A stretch of DNA of 32,923 bases from Chloroherpetonaceae bacterium. GTDB taxonomy: Bacteria > Bacteroidota > Chlorobiia > Chlorobiales > Chloroherpetonaceae. The stretch's first letter is position 1; the number at the start of each line of letters is the position of its first letter. Made by a program: the position numbers and the translations under genes. Under the pieces are notes generated by a model. It was not told the DNA's origin and did no database searches. It saw nothing but the letters and a program-made list of their open reading frames with translations. Shown piece after piece: positions 25,442 through 32,923 of this stretch. The stretch is from NCBI GenBank assembly GCA_028277445.1, contig JANQGG010000031.1:1-32923 (forward strand), given 5' to 3'.

Positions 25442-28201
25442 ATGAAAACAACCTTAACTCTTATTTCCCAAAAATTTTGGATTTTAATTTTAGGTTTTAT
25501 GCTGATGTCCTTACAAACAGGATTCGGACAAGGCAAAGGAATTTTTCATGGCGCTGTGATTGATGAAAAACTTCAATTACCTCTGCCAGGTGCAACCATT
25601 AAAGTAGAAGGCCAGCAACTTGCTACGGCTTCCGATCTATCCGGTAAATTTGATTTAAAATTAAATCCCGGTTCATATACACTTCAAATCACATACATCG
25701 GTTATGAACCTCAATCCGTTGCGGTTCAAATTGATGCCGGTCAAACCATTTCGAAAGACATCATATTAAAAAGCAAAGTTTTGAAAACCGGTGAAATTAT
25801 AGTCATCGGTCAATTGAACGGACAGGCAAAAGCCTTGAACCAGCAACGTGCGTCTTCAACCATTAAGAATATCGTTGCAGCCGATCAAATCAGCCGTTTT
25901 CCCGATCCAAACGTGGCCGAAGCCTTGCAGCGCGTTCCGGGCGTAAATGTTGAGCGAGACGAAGGCGAAGGCCGATATGTGTTTGTTCGAGGTCTTTCTC
26001 CTCAGTATACCAATTTAAGCATCAACGGCGAGCAAATTCCTTCACCGGAAGGCGGCGTCCGATACATGGCCTTGGATGCTATTCCTTCCGATCAGTTGGC
26101 ATCCATGGAAGTTACAAAAGCCTTAACCCCGGATATGGACGGTGATGCGATTGGCGGCAATGTAAATTTGATCACCAGAACTGCTGAAAGCCAGGATTTA
26201 AAAGTCAATGCTTTGATTGCCGGTGAATACACCAATCTTAACGCCGATTATGGCTATCAATCGGCTTTGGATCTTAGCCAACGCATCATGGATGGCAAAT
26301 TCGGCTACATGTTAAACCTGAGTTACCACCCAAGCCACCGAGGTTCGCACAAAAATGAAATGGATGATTGGGACATAGGCGGCAGCACCCAGTTACAAAC
26401 TTTTGAACTTCGCGATTATAACATTGAACGAAACCGCGTCGGCGTTTCAACCACATTGGACTATCAGTTTAATCCGAACAATATGGTTTACCTACGCGGG
26501 TTTTATAGCGACTTGCGCGAGCATGAAAATCGTCGCCGTTTGATCTTTGAATATGATGAAGATGATGACGAATGGAAAGTGGGTAAAAACATGAAATCCC
26601 GACCTGAAAACCAGGGTGTATATAACGTGAATTTTGGAGGCAGGCATGCTTTAGAATCCTTTAATCTGGATTATGAAGCCTCCTACTCCTATGCGCGCCA
26701 GGAAACGCCTCATGATCGCCGCGCAAAATTTGAAACCGGTGGGATGGATGCCGGAAGCATTGATATTTCTGATCCATTAGTGCCCAAGGTTTCTTTAACG
26801 TTGGATGGTGATGATTTCTGTTGGTGCGATCAAAACAGCGAGTTCGAGTTTGATGAGTACGAAGAATCCGAAACAATGGCCACTGATCAAAACATCACCA
26901 CAAAGTTCAATTTAACTTATCCGGTTCAATTTGGCAGTACTCCCGGAAAAATCAAGTTTGGCGCCAAACTGCGATTCAAAGAAAAAGATTATGATGTTTC
27001 ATCGTATGATGAGTGGGGTTACGAAGGCAGTGAGGATTTAACCTTGGATAAATTCCTTGGCGATTATGAATCCGATGACTTTGGCGATGGTGATTACAAA
27101 ACCGGTAGATTTCCTTCTGTTAAGAAGTTTCGTGATTTCTTCCTTGCCAATACTAGTGATTTTGAAAATGACCCGGAAAAAACCATCGAAGAACAAACCC
27201 TGGAAAATTATGATGCCACGGAAAATGTCTATGCCGGGTATCTAATGGGTGAATTCCAATTATCTAAAAATTTAATGATTTTAGGCGGTGTTCGCTACGA
27301 ATTTACGGATGTGGATTACACCGGTGGCCAATGGGATGCTGAGAACGACGCTGCCGTAAAAGTTGCCGGGCAAAACGATTATAGCTTTTTCTTGCCGATG
27401 CTTCACTTAAAATATAGCTTGGATAAATATACCAGCATTCGTGCTGCTGCCACGCTCTCATATGCCCGTCCAAATTTTGAGGAAATGGTTCAGGGAGCAG
27501 AATTTGATCTTGATGATAAGGAAGCCGATCTTGGCAATTTAAGTCTTGAACCTGTATCGGCGTTTAATTTTGATCTTTTTTCCGAACATTATTTTGGTAA
27601 TGTTGGCGTATTATCAGGCGGTTTCTTTTATAAAAGTTTAAGTGATTTTATCTACAAAAGAACATTTAATGGCACCTTCCGCGGTGTGGATGATGTTGAA
27701 ATCACCCAATCGGTTAATGGTGATGATGCATCGCTTTGGGGAATTGAACTGGCCTGGCAGCAAAACTTAACCTTTTTACCGGGCTTGCTTCAGGGACTAG
27801 GCGTCTATGCCAACTACACCTATACGAATTCAAGCGCAACTGTAAAAGAACTGGCCGGTTCGGATGAAAATGAAAGCGAGATCGATTTACCCGGTCAAGC
27901 TGAACATGTGGGCAATTTTGCTTTATACTATACCCGAGGTGGATTCAACGCCAGACTTTCTCTGAACTTTAATGGCGAATTCATTGAAGAAATTGATGGC
28001 GATGATTTGTACAAAATTGACGATCGTTTGCAAATCGATTTCTCCGCCAGCCAGCAAATTAACAATAATTTCAGCGTCTATACAGAATTTATCAACCTTA
28101 CAAACCAACGCCGGGTGGATTTCTACAACACCTTAGATACACCGGCAACCCGTGAGTTTTATGGGTTCTGGACTCGATTCGGGTTTAAATACAATTTATA
28201 A
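25442..28201 (+). CDS. TonB-dependent outer-membrane receptor with CarboxypepD_reg-like domain
   Basis: The 919-residue protein begins with a signal peptide (MKTTLTLISQ, hydrophobic stretch, cleavage probably after GFGQ). A carboxypeptidase-regulatory-like domain follows (about 30-110; GAVIDEKLQLPLPGATIKVEG). Then come a plug domain (about 135-260; RFPDPNVAEALQRVPGVNVERD and FVRGLSPQYTNLSINGEQIPSP) and a barrel to the end, closing FWTRFGFKYNL with a terminal hydrophobic residue. The sequence style resembles the TonB-Xanth-Caul subgroup of substrate importers. The frame is open from 25409 (TTG), but GGAGGA five nt before the ATG at 25442 fixes the start. It is followed 241 bp later by a phytase, so the substrate may be phytate or its products. 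Confidence 0.92.
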   Translation: MKTTLTLISQKFWILILGFMLMSLQTGFGQGKGIFHGAVIDEKLQLPLPGATIKVEGQQLATASDLSGKFDLKLNPGSYTLQITYIGYEPQSVAVQIDAGQTISKDIILKSKVLKTGEIIVIGQLNGQAKALNQQRASSTIKNIVAADQISRFPDPNVAEALQRVPGVNVERDEGEGRYVFVRGLSPQYTNLSINGEQIPSPEGGVRYMALDAIPSDQLASMEVTKALTPDMDGDAIGGNVNLITRTAESQDLKVNALIAGEYTNLNADYGYQSALDLSQRIMDGKFGYMLNLSYHPSHRGSHKNEMDDWDIGGSTQLQTFELRDYNIERNRVGVSTTLDYQFNPNNMVYLRGFYSDLREHENRRRLIFEYDEDDDEWKVGKNMKSRPENQGVYNVNFGGRHALESFNLDYEASYSYARQETPHDRRAKFETGGMDAGSIDISDPLVPKVSLTLDGDDFCWCDQNSEFEFDEYEESETMATDQNITTKFNLTYPVQFGSTPGKIKFGAKLRFKEKDYDVSSYDEWGYEGSEDLTLDKFLGDYESDDFGDGDYKTGRFPSVKKFRDFFLANTSDFENDPEKTIEEQTLENYDATENVYAGYLMGEFQLSKNLMILGGVRYEFTDVDYTGGQWDAENDAAVKVAGQNDYSFFLPMLHLKYSLDKYTSIRAAATLSYARPNFEEMVQGAEFDLDDKEADLGNLSLEPVSAFNFDLFSEHYFGNVGVLSGGFFYKSLSDFIYKRTFNGTFRGVDDVEITQSVNGDDASLWGIELAWQQNLTFLPGLLQGLGVYANYTYTNSSATVKELAGSDENESEIDLPGQAEHVGNFALYYTRGGFNARLSLNFNGEFIEEIDGDDLYKIDDRLQIDFSASQQINNNFSVYTEFINLTNQRRVDFYNTLDTPATREFYGFWTRFGFKYNL

Positions 28202-28222
28202 GTTTATCGAAATCTTTTTACA

Positions 28223-28248
28223 AAGCCACCTCATTATAGGGGTGGCTT
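28223..28248 (+). terminator. terminator-like hairpin after the TonB receptor
   Basis: AAGCCACC (28223-28230) and GGTGGCTT (28241-28248) form an 8-bp perfect stem with a 10-nt loop, starting 22 bp after the receptor stop codon. There is no tight T-run directly after the stem; T-rich sequence comes about 13 nt later, so termination is plausible but not certain. Read-through into the phytase would fit a shared regulon. Confidence 0.45.
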
Positions 28249-28274
28249 GATAATGACGAGGTTTTGTTTTTGTC

Positions 28275-28320
28275 GCTCCTGCGAAAGCAGGAGCCTATAG
28301 ATGCCTGCCTGCACAGGCAT
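28275..28320. repeat. two adjacent palindromes in the receptor-phytase gap
   Basis: GCTCCTGC-GAAA-GCAGGAGC (28275-28294) is a perfect 8-bp dyad with a GAAA loop. ATGCCTG-CCTGCA-CAGGCAT (28301-28320) is a 7-bp dyad that follows at once. The first matches the widespread CTCCTGCGAAAGCAGGAG type of intergenic palindrome known from many bacterial genomes. More copies would be expected elsewhere in the genome. Confidence 0.6.
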
Positions 28321-28442
28321 GACCTGGTTGGTTGATGAACTTTCAATTAATGAATTCGTCATTATTTATTCGTGTTTTAGGCAAAGCTCGAGAAAAATTT
28401 TATTCGCGATTTTCTGATCAAACAATAACTTCTCAACACATC

Positions 28443-29567
28443 ATGAAACCAAACCATTTGCATTGGAACTTTGCATTTACAGCTCTACTGATTTTGCTTT
28501 CTTTTGCCGCATGCAATCAGCAAAAGCAATCCCAACAACCCGGATTAAATAAATCCAAGGATTACCCTGTTGCATTCATCAAAGAAAGCTTTCTTACAGC
28601 GCGGGATGAAGCCGACAATGTAGATTCCCCGGCTATTTGGAACTTCTCCGATACGGTGAATTGGATCATTTCAACAGCTAAAGAAACCGATGCCTTACTT
28701 ATTCATGATGCGGCAACCGGAGCATTTATTAAACGTGTTGGCAAGTCCGGTAAAGAGCTGGGCGAACTTGAGCGTCCAAACGGCGTTGCGGTTATTGATA
28801 GCTTTGCGGTAGTGGTAGAGCGCGATAATCGCAGGGTTCAGGTGTTTGGATTGCCCGACTGCAAACCGATCGGGATAATTGGCCAAAATGCACTCGTCCG
28901 CCCGTATGGATTAAGTGTTGTTAAGTATGACGATCATCAATACGATCTTTATGTTTCCGATAATTATGAAACCGCTACTGAAGAAACTCCGGCTGATAGC
29001 GCTTTAGGTGAGCGCGTGCATCACTATCGTTTTAGTATTAACGAGAACGCTGTTTCTTCGGAGCTCATTCGAAAATTTGGCGACACTGCCGGCAATGGCG
29101 TTTTAAAAACCGTGGAAAGTCTCATTGTGGATCCCACCTACAACGCCATCATGATTGCCGATGAGCACCATTCTCAAAAAAATATTAAAGTCTATAACCG
29201 CGACGGCTCATTTACCGGTAAAATTTTAGGAAAAGGTTTGTTTAAAAATGAACCGGAAGGTATTGTGCTTTATGTAGCCTCCGACAGTACCGGTTATTGG
29301 ATTTTTACCGATCAGGGCCATGAGACCAATATTTTTCATGTGTTTGATCGGGCTTCACTAAAACATATCGGGGCATTTTCAGGCGAAAAAACCCGAAATA
29401 CCGATGGCATTGCCTTAACACAATACGGTTTTGGAAATTTCCAAAAAGGCGCGTTTTACCCGGTTCACAACGACGGAAACATTGCTGCGATATCGTGGCA
29501 AGCCATAGCCGACTCACTGAATCTTAGCCTGTTAAATGTGTTGAAATATTCTTCAGAAGAAAATTAA
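28443..29567 (+). CDS. beta-propeller phytase, lipoprotein
   Basis: The 374-residue protein resembles 3-phytases of the beta-propeller type, which release phosphate from phytate with Ca2+. A lipoprotein signal (FTALLILLSFAAC, C24) anchors it to the membrane. The mature part has the phytase pattern DEADNVDSPAIWNF, YLVISTAKET-like TAKETDALLIHDAATG, RPNGVAVIDSFAVVVERDNRRVQVF, VRPYGLSV, YVSDNYE and GYWIFTDQGHETN. The frame is open back to 28332, but the ATG at 28443 begins the signal peptide and is preferred. The receptor gene lies 241 bp upstream on the same strand; the pairing of a TonB receptor with a beta-propeller phytase is known in several Gram-negatives. The likely role is phosphate scavenging at the cell surface. 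No Pho box was searched for computationally. Confidence 0.82.
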   Translation: MKPNHLHWNFAFTALLILLSFAACNQQKQSQQPGLNKSKDYPVAFIKESFLTARDEADNVDSPAIWNFSDTVNWIISTAKETDALLIHDAATGAFIKRVGKSGKELGELERPNGVAVIDSFAVVVERDNRRVQVFGLPDCKPIGIIGQNALVRPYGLSVVKYDDHQYDLYVSDNYETATEETPADSALGERVHHYRFSINENAVSSELIRKFGDTAGNGVLKTVESLIVDPTYNAIMIADEHHSQKNIKVYNRDGSFTGKILGKGLFKNEPEGIVLYVASDSTGYWIFTDQGHETNIFHVFDRASLKHIGAFSGEKTRNTDGIALTQYGFGNFQKGAFYPVHNDGNIAAISWQAIADSLNLSLLNVLKYSSEEN

Positions 29568-29695
29568 GATCGGAACACAACTGTTTTTTATTCGTTAGCC
29601 TTTATATTATCATGGATTTACAAATGATAGCATCATTGATGATGTGTTTAGCACATAATAACATTATATCATAATAGTTTCCATTTATTAACCCA

Positions 29696-31054
29696 ATGGA
29701 TGATAGTATAACCGAGATCCTTATCATAGTTGCTCTTATACTTGCTAACGGATTTTTTGCTCTTCTTGAAATTGCTTTAATTTCATCTAAAAAAACGCGC
29801 CTCCAGCAACAAGCTGATTTAGGTGATAAAAAAGCCAAATTAACGTTAAAACTAACCGATGAGCCTGGTCGGTTTCTTTCTACCATACAAGTTGGCATTA
29901 CCTTGGTGGGTGTTTTAACCGGTGCATTCGGCGGCGCAACTCTGGCCGAACCTCTTGCTGATTTTTTTCGCGATATCGGATTTCAAACCGAATACAATGA
30001 TAATATCGCGTTTGGATTAGTGGTTATTGTCATCACGTATCTAACAATTGTTCTGGGTGAATTGGTACCCAAGCAAATAGGCATGAGCAACCCTGAGCGT
30101 ATAGCAGTTTCGCTATCCGGGCTTACGGCCATGCTTTTAAAAATTGCCTCGCCCATTGTTGCGCTCCTTAGCGGAAGCGCTTCATTTGTATTGAAAATCC
30201 TTAGAATCAAACTTAAATCCGAACCGACTGTCTCGGAGGAAGAAGTTAAATTTTTACTCAAACAAGGGACTCAGAGCGGGGTTTTTGAAGCGGTTGAGCA
30301 AGATATGGTTTTCCGGGTGTTTCGAATGAGCGACAAACGCGCAAGCACCATCATGAATCCGAGAAACGAGATTGAATGGATCGATCTTAACGACCCAGCC
30401 GATGACATCAAAAAACAATTGATGGAAAGCACGCATTCCAGATTCCCTGTTGCCAATGATGATCTGGACAATATCATCGGTATTGCCCGTACCAAGGATT
30501 TTACGATGGAAGGCTTTAACGACCCAAACCAGGATTTAAAAAAACTCATCAAAAGTAAGCTCCGAAAACCCATTTATGTTCCCGAAACCATTCCTGCCTT
30601 TAATGTTATGGAATCCTTAAAAAAACATCGCGAGCATATGGCTCTGGTGATTGACGAGCACGGAAGCATACAGGGCATTGTAACCTTAAATGATGTTTTG
30701 GAGGCCATTGTCGGCGATATTCCTTATGAAGATGAACCTGAAGACGAAGCCCCGATCATACAACGCACAGAGAACACCTGGATTGTTGAAGGCATGATCC
30801 CGATTGATGAGTTTTTTGCTCATTTTAATGTTAAACTTTCTAATGACGAGGAAGATAGCAGCTATGAAACCCTAGGCGGTTTTATCATGACAAAATTAGG
30901 CAAAGTGCCTTCCCCAACGGATAAATTTCAAGCCTATGACCTTCAATTTGAAGTGCTGGATATGGACGGAAAACGTGTTGATAAGGTGATGATAACTGCG
31001 CCGCTATTGAAACAAAATCAAGCGGAAGAGAACAAATCGGTAGATAAGCTCTAG
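29696..31054 (+). CDS. CNNM/CorC-HlyC family transporter (hemolysin-like)
   Basis: The 452-residue membrane protein has an N-terminal DUF21 (CNNM) domain (about 1-190) with LANGFFALLEIALISSKKTRLQQ and four hydrophobic segments. A CBS-domain pair follows (about 205-335, including MNPRNEIEWID and LVIDEHGSIQGIVTLNDVLEAIVGD), then a CorC_HlyC domain (about 350-435; WIVEGMIPIDEF and YETLGGFIMTKLGKVP). Such proteins take part in Mg2+/Co2+ efflux or homeostasis; the old name hemolysin is historical. It is a single gene; a 6-bp dyad (AATGAT-AGC-ATCATT, 29623-29637) lies about 60 bp upstream. No terminator was seen before the DnaA-box region. Confidence 0.9.
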   Translation: MDDSITEILIIVALILANGFFALLEIALISSKKTRLQQQADLGDKKAKLTLKLTDEPGRFLSTIQVGITLVGVLTGAFGGATLAEPLADFFRDIGFQTEYNDNIAFGLVVIVITYLTIVLGELVPKQIGMSNPERIAVSLSGLTAMLLKIASPIVALLSGSASFVLKILRIKLKSEPTVSEEEVKFLLKQGTQSGVFEAVEQDMVFRVFRMSDKRASTIMNPRNEIEWIDLNDPADDIKKQLMESTHSRFPVANDDLDNIIGIARTKDFTMEGFNDPNQDLKKLIKSKLRKPIYVPETIPAFNVMESLKKHREHMALVIDEHGSIQGIVTLNDVLEAIVGDIPYEDEPEDEAPIIQRTENTWIVEGMIPIDEFFAHFNVKLSNDEEDSSYETLGGFIMTKLGKVPSPTDKFQAYDLQFEVLDMDGKRVDKVMITAPLLKQNQAEENKSVDKL

Positions 31055-31065
31055 TTTTTAACAAG

Positions 31066-31193
31066 TTATCCACACCCGAAACAACTTACTCGCAACTCAT
31101 TTTAACACCATGATTTCAGTTAAACTGTTATAAATAAATCAATTAACAGCATTTAATTAAATCATCAACGTCTTTAACCACACGTTATCCACA
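31066..31193 (+). promoter_or_regulatory. DnaA-box cluster in AT-rich DNA
   Basis: Two perfect TTATCCACA DnaA boxes lie in the same orientation at 31066-31074 and 31185-31193. A one-mismatch TTAACCACA is at 31174-31182, directly before the second. The DNA between them (about 31110-31165) is very AT-rich. Such spacing of exact boxes suggests DnaA binding, either at an origin or as a titration/regulatory site. No dnaA, dnaN or recF is in the window, so this is not proven to be oriC. Confidence 0.5.
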
Positions 31194-31282
31194 TTTTGTA
31201 AAAAAGGCGTCATGATCCCTAATTATTTTGAGCCGCTAATTGTGATAATGGGATATCGCTTAGGGGATAACTTCGCCAATCT

Positions 31283-31296
31283 CCTGAGTTTCGCAA
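31283..31296 (+). repeat. IS1634-type left inverted repeat
   Basis: CCTGAGTTTCGCAA; identical over 14 bp to the complement of the repeat at 32905-32918. It lies just past the 3' end of the transposase gene, so termination of that gene occurs close to the element border. Confidence 0.88.
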
Positions 31297-31305
31297 TGCA
31301 ACACC

Positions 31306-32829
31306 CTAGTAATACTTTTTGAGGATGGAATAAACCAGTTTTTGTTCTTCATCCATTTTTAATATTACATTCTTAGGCTGTTTAGTTTCCGGTAAAGTAA
31401 AGCTGATCTGATACATGTTTTTGGTTAATTCTGTAGCCCTTTGTGGAGATAGCGTGCACTTTTCTTTTTTCAGAATTCTCTCGAGTTCCTTTAAAATACT
31501 ATAAGCGGTAAATGAGATACAGATATGGGCTTCTATACGATGCTTTAACCTATGATAAATTGGTCTTATTCGAAGATCTGTTTTTGATATCCTAAATGCC
31601 CGTTCAATATGCCATAAGTTTGCATAATTATCTATGACAGTACTTGCCTTTAGTTTTGTATTGGTCAAGTAACCTTTTAAGCCATCCCACTTTTTGTCAG
31701 CATTGAACTTATCGTAATCGATTTTTATTTTGACCTGTCCTTCAAGCTGTAGATATTTATTATAGCCCCTTTTGTTGATATTGCTTTTGGTCAGTTTTCC
31801 GGCATTTAGATTTTTTTCCAGTCTTGCCAGACCCCGTTTTCTATTATTTTCATCTTTCTTGGCCCTTTTATCGGAAAAAGAAATAATAAGTTTTTTACCA
31901 TCATCTTTGTTTATTGTGGCATGTTCTCCAGTTTCAAGGTTCAGAGCCAATATTTTATCTTTTATTGCATTACTCTGGTTTTTGATCCTAGCCCCAAGTA
32001 TATATTGATAGCCTTCTTTTTCCAGGCCGGTAATGTTATCGGTCGTTAATAATCCTGCATCTGCAACTACGATAGGCCTATTAAGTTTATACCGTTTCTC
32101 AAATTTCCTGATAAAAGGGAGCAGCGTATGCCCTTCGTAAATATTGCCTTCATAAATATCATAACCGATAGGATAACCACCGGAACTAACCAACAAACCT
32201 AAATAAATTTGAGGGTTTTGATGTTTGCCTACTTTTGAGAAACCGGTTCTCCGTAAGTCATCCTCATCTGATGCCTCAAAATGAAGCGTCGTCATATCAT
32301 AAAATACAATCCCAATATTACCGTCCTGAACTTTCAATGTATGGTTGAATGCAATTTGCTCTACTTGCTCCTTATATTTGCTATGGAGTTTGTCCAAAAA
32401 TCTATATATCTCATCTTTATGTATTTCTACCCCTTGATATCTGCTCAAATAATCTATGGTCTTTAATTTGCTCCCTGGGCTTATTATTCGGGTAATAACA
32501 AGATGTCGGAAAAGTTCTTCTTTAATAACAGAGAAACCAATCCCATTATAGATCCTTCCTAAGATTAATTCAGGGCCTATAACGCTTATCTGATCATTTG
32601 ACAAATTCGAAAGAAAATCATCAACCAGTTGGTCTTGTTCGGATATGAACAAACTAGCTTGAGCCTTAAGCTTAGAAATCTCATCCCTGGCTTTTAACTT
32701 TAAACGGGCTATTTCTTCAGGGGTGCGTCCAGAACCAAAACTTTTTAAAACCTTATACTTACCTCCATATTTGGAGATAATTTGAATGCTAGTCGTCCCA
32801 GACCGATTTTTTAACTCTCGTATGAACAT
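31306..32829 (-). CDS. IS1634-family DDE transposase
   Basis: The 507-residue protein has the IS4-superfamily layout of IS1634 members: VFYDMTTLHFE with the first catalytic Asp (about residue 177), PIVVADAGLLTTDNI with the second Asp, an insertion-rich central part, and a C-terminal NLWHIERAFRISKTDLRIRPIYH with the catalytic Glu in the Y-x-x-x-x-x-IE-x-x-F pattern. Length is within the family's usual range and no stops or frameshifts are seen, so it is likely intact. It is the only ORF of the element and runs between the inverted repeats. A hairpin abuts the start codon (see 32831-32855). Confidence 0.92.
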   Translation of the reverse strand: MFIRELKNRSGTTSIQIISKYGGKYKVLKSFGSGRTPEEIARLKLKARDEISKLKAQASLFISEQDQLVDDFLSNLSNDQISVIGPELILGRIYNGIGFSVIKEELFRHLVITRIISPGSKLKTIDYLSRYQGVEIHKDEIYRFLDKLHSKYKEQVEQIAFNHTLKVQDGNIGIVFYDMTTLHFEASDEDDLRRTGFSKVGKHQNPQIYLGLLVSSGGYPIGYDIYEGNIYEGHTLLPFIRKFEKRYKLNRPIVVADAGLLTTDNITGLEKEGYQYILGARIKNQSNAIKDKILALNLETGEHATINKDDGKKLIISFSDKRAKKDENNRKRGLARLEKNLNAGKLTKSNINKRGYNKYLQLEGQVKIKIDYDKFNADKKWDGLKGYLTNTKLKASTVIDNYANLWHIERAFRISKTDLRIRPIYHRLKHRIEAHICISFTAYSILKELERILKKEKCTLSPQRATELTKNMYQISFTLPETKQPKNVILKMDEEQKLVYSILKKYY

Positions 32830-32830
32830 A

Positions 32831-32855
32831 ATTTTGGGCTTGCAACACCCAAAAT
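32831..32855 (-). promoter_or_regulatory. hairpin at the transposase start codon
   Basis: On the minus strand ATTTTGGG and CCCAAAAT form an 8-bp stem with a 9-nt loop that ends one base before the ATG. In read-through transcripts it would hide the ribosome-binding region, a known way for IS elements to limit transposase made from outside promoters. The region holds no clear Shine-Dalgarno sequence. Confidence 0.5.
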
Positions 32856-32904
32856 TAAAAACAACCTCTTAAATATCAAGGCTTGTAGAGGATTCTGTGG
32901 AAAC

Positions 32905-32918
32905 TTGCGAAACTCAGG
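32905..32918 (-). repeat. IS1634-type right inverted repeat
   Basis: The complement of CCTGAGTTTCGCAA, perfect over 14 bp with the left end. It lies about 75 bp upstream of the transposase start codon, so the element's own promoter should lie between the two. The window ends 5 bp outside it. Confidence 0.88.
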
Positions 32919-32923
32919 AAAAA

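Larger units (their letters stand above)
31283..32918. mobile_element. IS1634-family insertion sequence
   Basis: The element is bounded by perfect 14-bp inverted repeats CCTGAGTTTCGCAA (31283-31296) and its complement (32905-32918), giving about 1.64 kb around one transposase gene. TGCAACACCC also occurs as a direct repeat near both ends (31297-31306 and 32841-32850). The bases outside the repeats (AATCT left, AAAAA right) do not show an obvious short target duplication, but only 5 bp remain to the right in the window and some members of this group make long duplications. Confidence 0.88.

Noticed and set aside
28332-28442. Upstream extension of the phytase frame
   Set aside because: The lipoprotein signal begins at the ATG at 28443; the extra 37 codons would place charged residues before it.

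Overview
The window looks like a chromosomal segment of a green sulfur bacterium (Chlorobiota), more likely of the Chloroherpeton/Thermochlorobacter side than Chlorobium proper. The main evidence is a (bacterio)chlorophyll synthase of the BchG/BchK/ChlG family next to a phytol-kinase-like gene, a Get3d-type ATPase with a C-terminal alpha-crystallin domain (a form known mainly from phototrophs), a CrtQ/CruC-like glycosyltransferase, and the 5' part of a 16S rRNA gene that lacks about 20 nt in the V3 region. The phylum call is inferred from gene content and from reading the 16S by eye; no database search was done.

Layout. 1-556: 5' end of a 16S rRNA gene on the minus strand, with a well-formed promoter, a duplicated leader motif and a terminator-like hairpin upstream. 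1.0-1.65 kb: non-coding DNA with dyad repeats. 1.66-4.14 kb: plus-strand two-gene operon of a universal stress protein and a CPA2-type antiporter with an RCK domain. 4.3-7.0 kb: minus-strand type-II P-type ATPase. 7.38-8.06 kb: decayed IS630-family transposase. 8.1-16.7 kb: minus-strand run of housekeeping and pigment genes, in transcription order: bchG/bchK/chlG-type synthase, phytol kinase-like gene, lpxH-like, hisG, moaB/mogA, then get3d with its own terminator, then a carotenoid-type glycosyltransferase and pyrG. 17.0-22.65 kb: minus-strand unit of a TPR lipoprotein with a degenerate CHAT-like C-terminus, a membrane-anchored HExxH metallopeptidase, and miaB. The direction of transcription then switches.

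22.8-25.3 kb is an accessory patch on the plus strand: a Doc-like toxin/antitoxin pair whose Fic motif has lost its K/R residues, a REP-associated tyrosine transposase (RAYT) framed by two inverted copies of a two-palindrome repeat, a truncated GHKL-ATPase remnant and a YgjP-like metallopeptidase. 25.4-29.6 kb holds a TonB-dependent receptor followed by a beta-propeller phytase lipoprotein, a likely phytate/phosphate scavenging module. 29.7-31.05 kb is a CorC/HlyC-type transporter. 31.07-31.19 kb contains two perfect DnaA boxes in an AT-rich gap. An apparently intact IS1634-family element with 14-bp perfect inverted repeats fills the end of the window.

No tRNA genes or CRISPR arrays were recognised. 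The most unusual items are the CHAT-like lipoprotein/metallopeptidase pair, the receptor-phytase pair in an apparent phototroph, the RAYT with its flanking inverted repeats, the Doc variant, and the DnaA-box cluster.
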